From: Bicyclus anynana
Taxonomy: Eukaryota; Arthropoda; Insecta; Lepidoptera; Nymphalidae
Direction: 5' to 3'
Length of the DNA: 64,000 nucleotides
Assembly (NCBI RefSeq): GCF_947172395.1
Contig: NC_069100.1
Location: 13,668,109 to 13,732,108 of the forward strand
Shown here: positions 62,201 through 64,000 of the stretch, in pieces
How the letters are laid out: every line of letters begins with the position of its first letter
How positions within the stretch are numbered: position 1 is the first letter of the stretch
Position numbers and translations under genes: made by a program
Notes under the pieces: generated by a model
What the model saw: only the letters and a program-made list of their open reading frames with translations
Told to the model about the DNA's origin: nothing
The model's database searches: none

Positions 62201-64000
62201 AACAAAATAAATTTTACTATTTACACACACAATTTTAAAGTAAATTAAAATAATTTTTAATTAAATTCGTAATGATAATAATAATCTCAATCTCTTATAA
62301 AGTTAAACAGTTTAGAAACACAAATTTAAACAGTTTAGAAACAAAAAATACTCGTAATACAAAATATTTTAAAAACTATCTCTTTACTAACCGTAACATT
62401 TTTAATTATGACTAAGTAAATGAAAAAAATTAAGTACTTTATTGAAATCACCTTAAGAATACTAGTTTTTTTTTACATTTTGCTCTATTTTTTAAATGGT
62501 AACAAAAATGGCACCACTACAAAACAACAATGAAAAACAATATTTAAATGATTAATAACTATTCACATTCATATGTATAGTGCTCCCATAACGATTTAAA
62601 CATTGTATAACTGTATAAAATTATTTTAGAAATATATTTTAGTGAGAGGCCTCTTATTCATAATATCTGACAAATATCAACAATATAATCAACAATATAA
62701 GAACGAGAACAAAAAAGGAATGTCAGTCAAATTATTTTTGTGATTTTTAAAAATTTTCAACCACTACAAGAACTCCGCTTTTACCAGCACATCCCATTAT
62801 TATTATTTTTATCATTATTTGGGAATAACTATAGCCCATATTCTTCCCTGATAATGTAGATTTCCATTGGTAAAAGATTTTTTCAAATTGGTCCAGTAGT
62901 TTTTAAGTTTATTCGTTACATTAAAAAATATTTTTTTTTTCCTTTTTTAAATATTAGTGTAGATTAAGTCAATTTAGATAATACAAATTCCGGCTAATGT
63001 ATCTAAATCGCGAGAGAAATAAATTTAATATATATATTAATACTTTGTTACATTAAATTAAAAATACTGTTGTGACATTTTGGACGGGACAATAAGAGTA
63101 TGAATGAAACTTAATTATTTTTATTCTTCATTTGATCTCAATATTTGAAATCTAAATGGGACCACTATAATCGATGTTTTGTTAAGATAACGTTATATAT
63201 GTACCTTTCCATAGAATTTAAATGTCATGGAAATGGCACTATTTAATAGCATACTCCAAAAAACAACTTCCAACAAAGGTAAAGTATCTTATTTCGAAGC
63301 GTAGTAATATTGACAAGATATAATTTTTTACCAATAACAACACATACTTTTTTTAAATTTAGCAAAATGAAATACCGGTAATAAAGTATACTTATTGTGA
63401 TATTTTGCACAACAGTTTTTAATACTTTTTATTGGCTCAGAGCAAAGCTCTTTAAGGAACACCACATTTATAAAAGACCCTGTTTAATTTACTATATACT
63501 CGTATTCTTAGAGTTTATTTGTTAATATTTTTGTATCCGCTGGATAGATGGCGAATAAAACAAACCAAGCGGTAACGGAAAGTGAAAAATCACGTTTCTT
63601 GATACTGTTATAAAGAGTTCACACTGAAAGCATGTGCATGACATATAAAAAATACATATATTTTAACACTAGAACCGTTTTGTCTCAATTTTGTCCCATC
63701 TGCAAGTTTGATCTCAAGTCTGTAACCGTTTTATTTTTTTATTTAGGTCTTGAAACTTTTTGACTTGGACTACCTTATTGCATTGAATATTTTTTTAATT
63801 ATATAACAAGAATGTTTAAAAAAATAATAAAACGATATATCTAGAACAGCCGCTGAACTATCAGTATTTCAAACAATAATTCGATGTAAGATCGTTGCTT
63901 TGGGGATTTTAAGGGGTAGTAGCAGGGTGAAGCACGGTAGAATAAGACAGCTTCATATTCTAGCAGCCATATGTCCATTACTTCGCGTAATTAAATTACT
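59230..64000 (+). other. Intergenic AT-rich sequence, no gene seen
   Basis: A fragment of a 3'-end repeat lies near 60280-60395 (GTGAAACCGCGGTTGTCTGC) and another near 62815-62960 (ATAACTATAGCCCATATTCT). A GC-richer patch at 59910-60060 has no coding match. Otherwise unremarkable. Confidence 0.5.

Overview
This window looks like nuclear DNA from a moth or butterfly (Lepidoptera). It is AT-rich, short exons are islands of much higher GC separated by AT-rich introns, and the introns and flanks are full of short dispersed repeats of kinds I associate with lepidopteran genomes: tRNA-derived SINEs, hairpin MITEs, and recurring 'GACGCCGCG..CACCCGCGTGG' type 3'-end repeats. No bacterial-style gene organisation, CRISPR array or rRNA was seen.

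One cellular protein-coding gene is recognised: Enhancer of Polycomb, E(Pc)/EPC1, on the + strand. Twenty coding exons were placed from 9830 to 35869. All splice phases agree, and the exons sum to 1212 codons plus a TGA stop. The N-terminal exon(s) must lie upstream of position 1 or be too small to see. The protein is the scaffold of the NuA4/Tip60 histone acetyltransferase complex. One short exon (20114-20202) was found only by splice-phase and homology reasoning.

Layout: 1-9829 is upstream or intronic sequence with many repeats. 9830-35869 is E(Pc). The 6.2 kb intron 25330-31529 holds a nearly complete 4.6 kb APE-type non-LTR retrotransposon (25498-30073) with a target-site duplication, ORF1, and a broken ORF2. 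35870-36958 is an open frame that continues E(Pc) in phase past its stop. 36959-64000 is about 27 kb with no recognisable gene, holding satellites, foldback elements and SINEs.

Most notable observations: (1) the E(Pc) TGA is followed in the same frame by 362 further sense codons, beginning with a degenerate 17-residue repeat array, which suggests stop-codon readthrough; (2) the retrotransposon's ORF1 ends in TAG-CAA-TCA, the tobamovirus-type leaky stop context, and ORF2 continues in the same frame without an AUG, again suggesting readthrough; (3) ORF2 is broken by a 47-base insertion made of inverted copies of its own two flanks, a double snap-back repair scar; (4) two E(Pc) exons are followed by decaying tandem copies of their own 3' ends with the adjoining splice donor.
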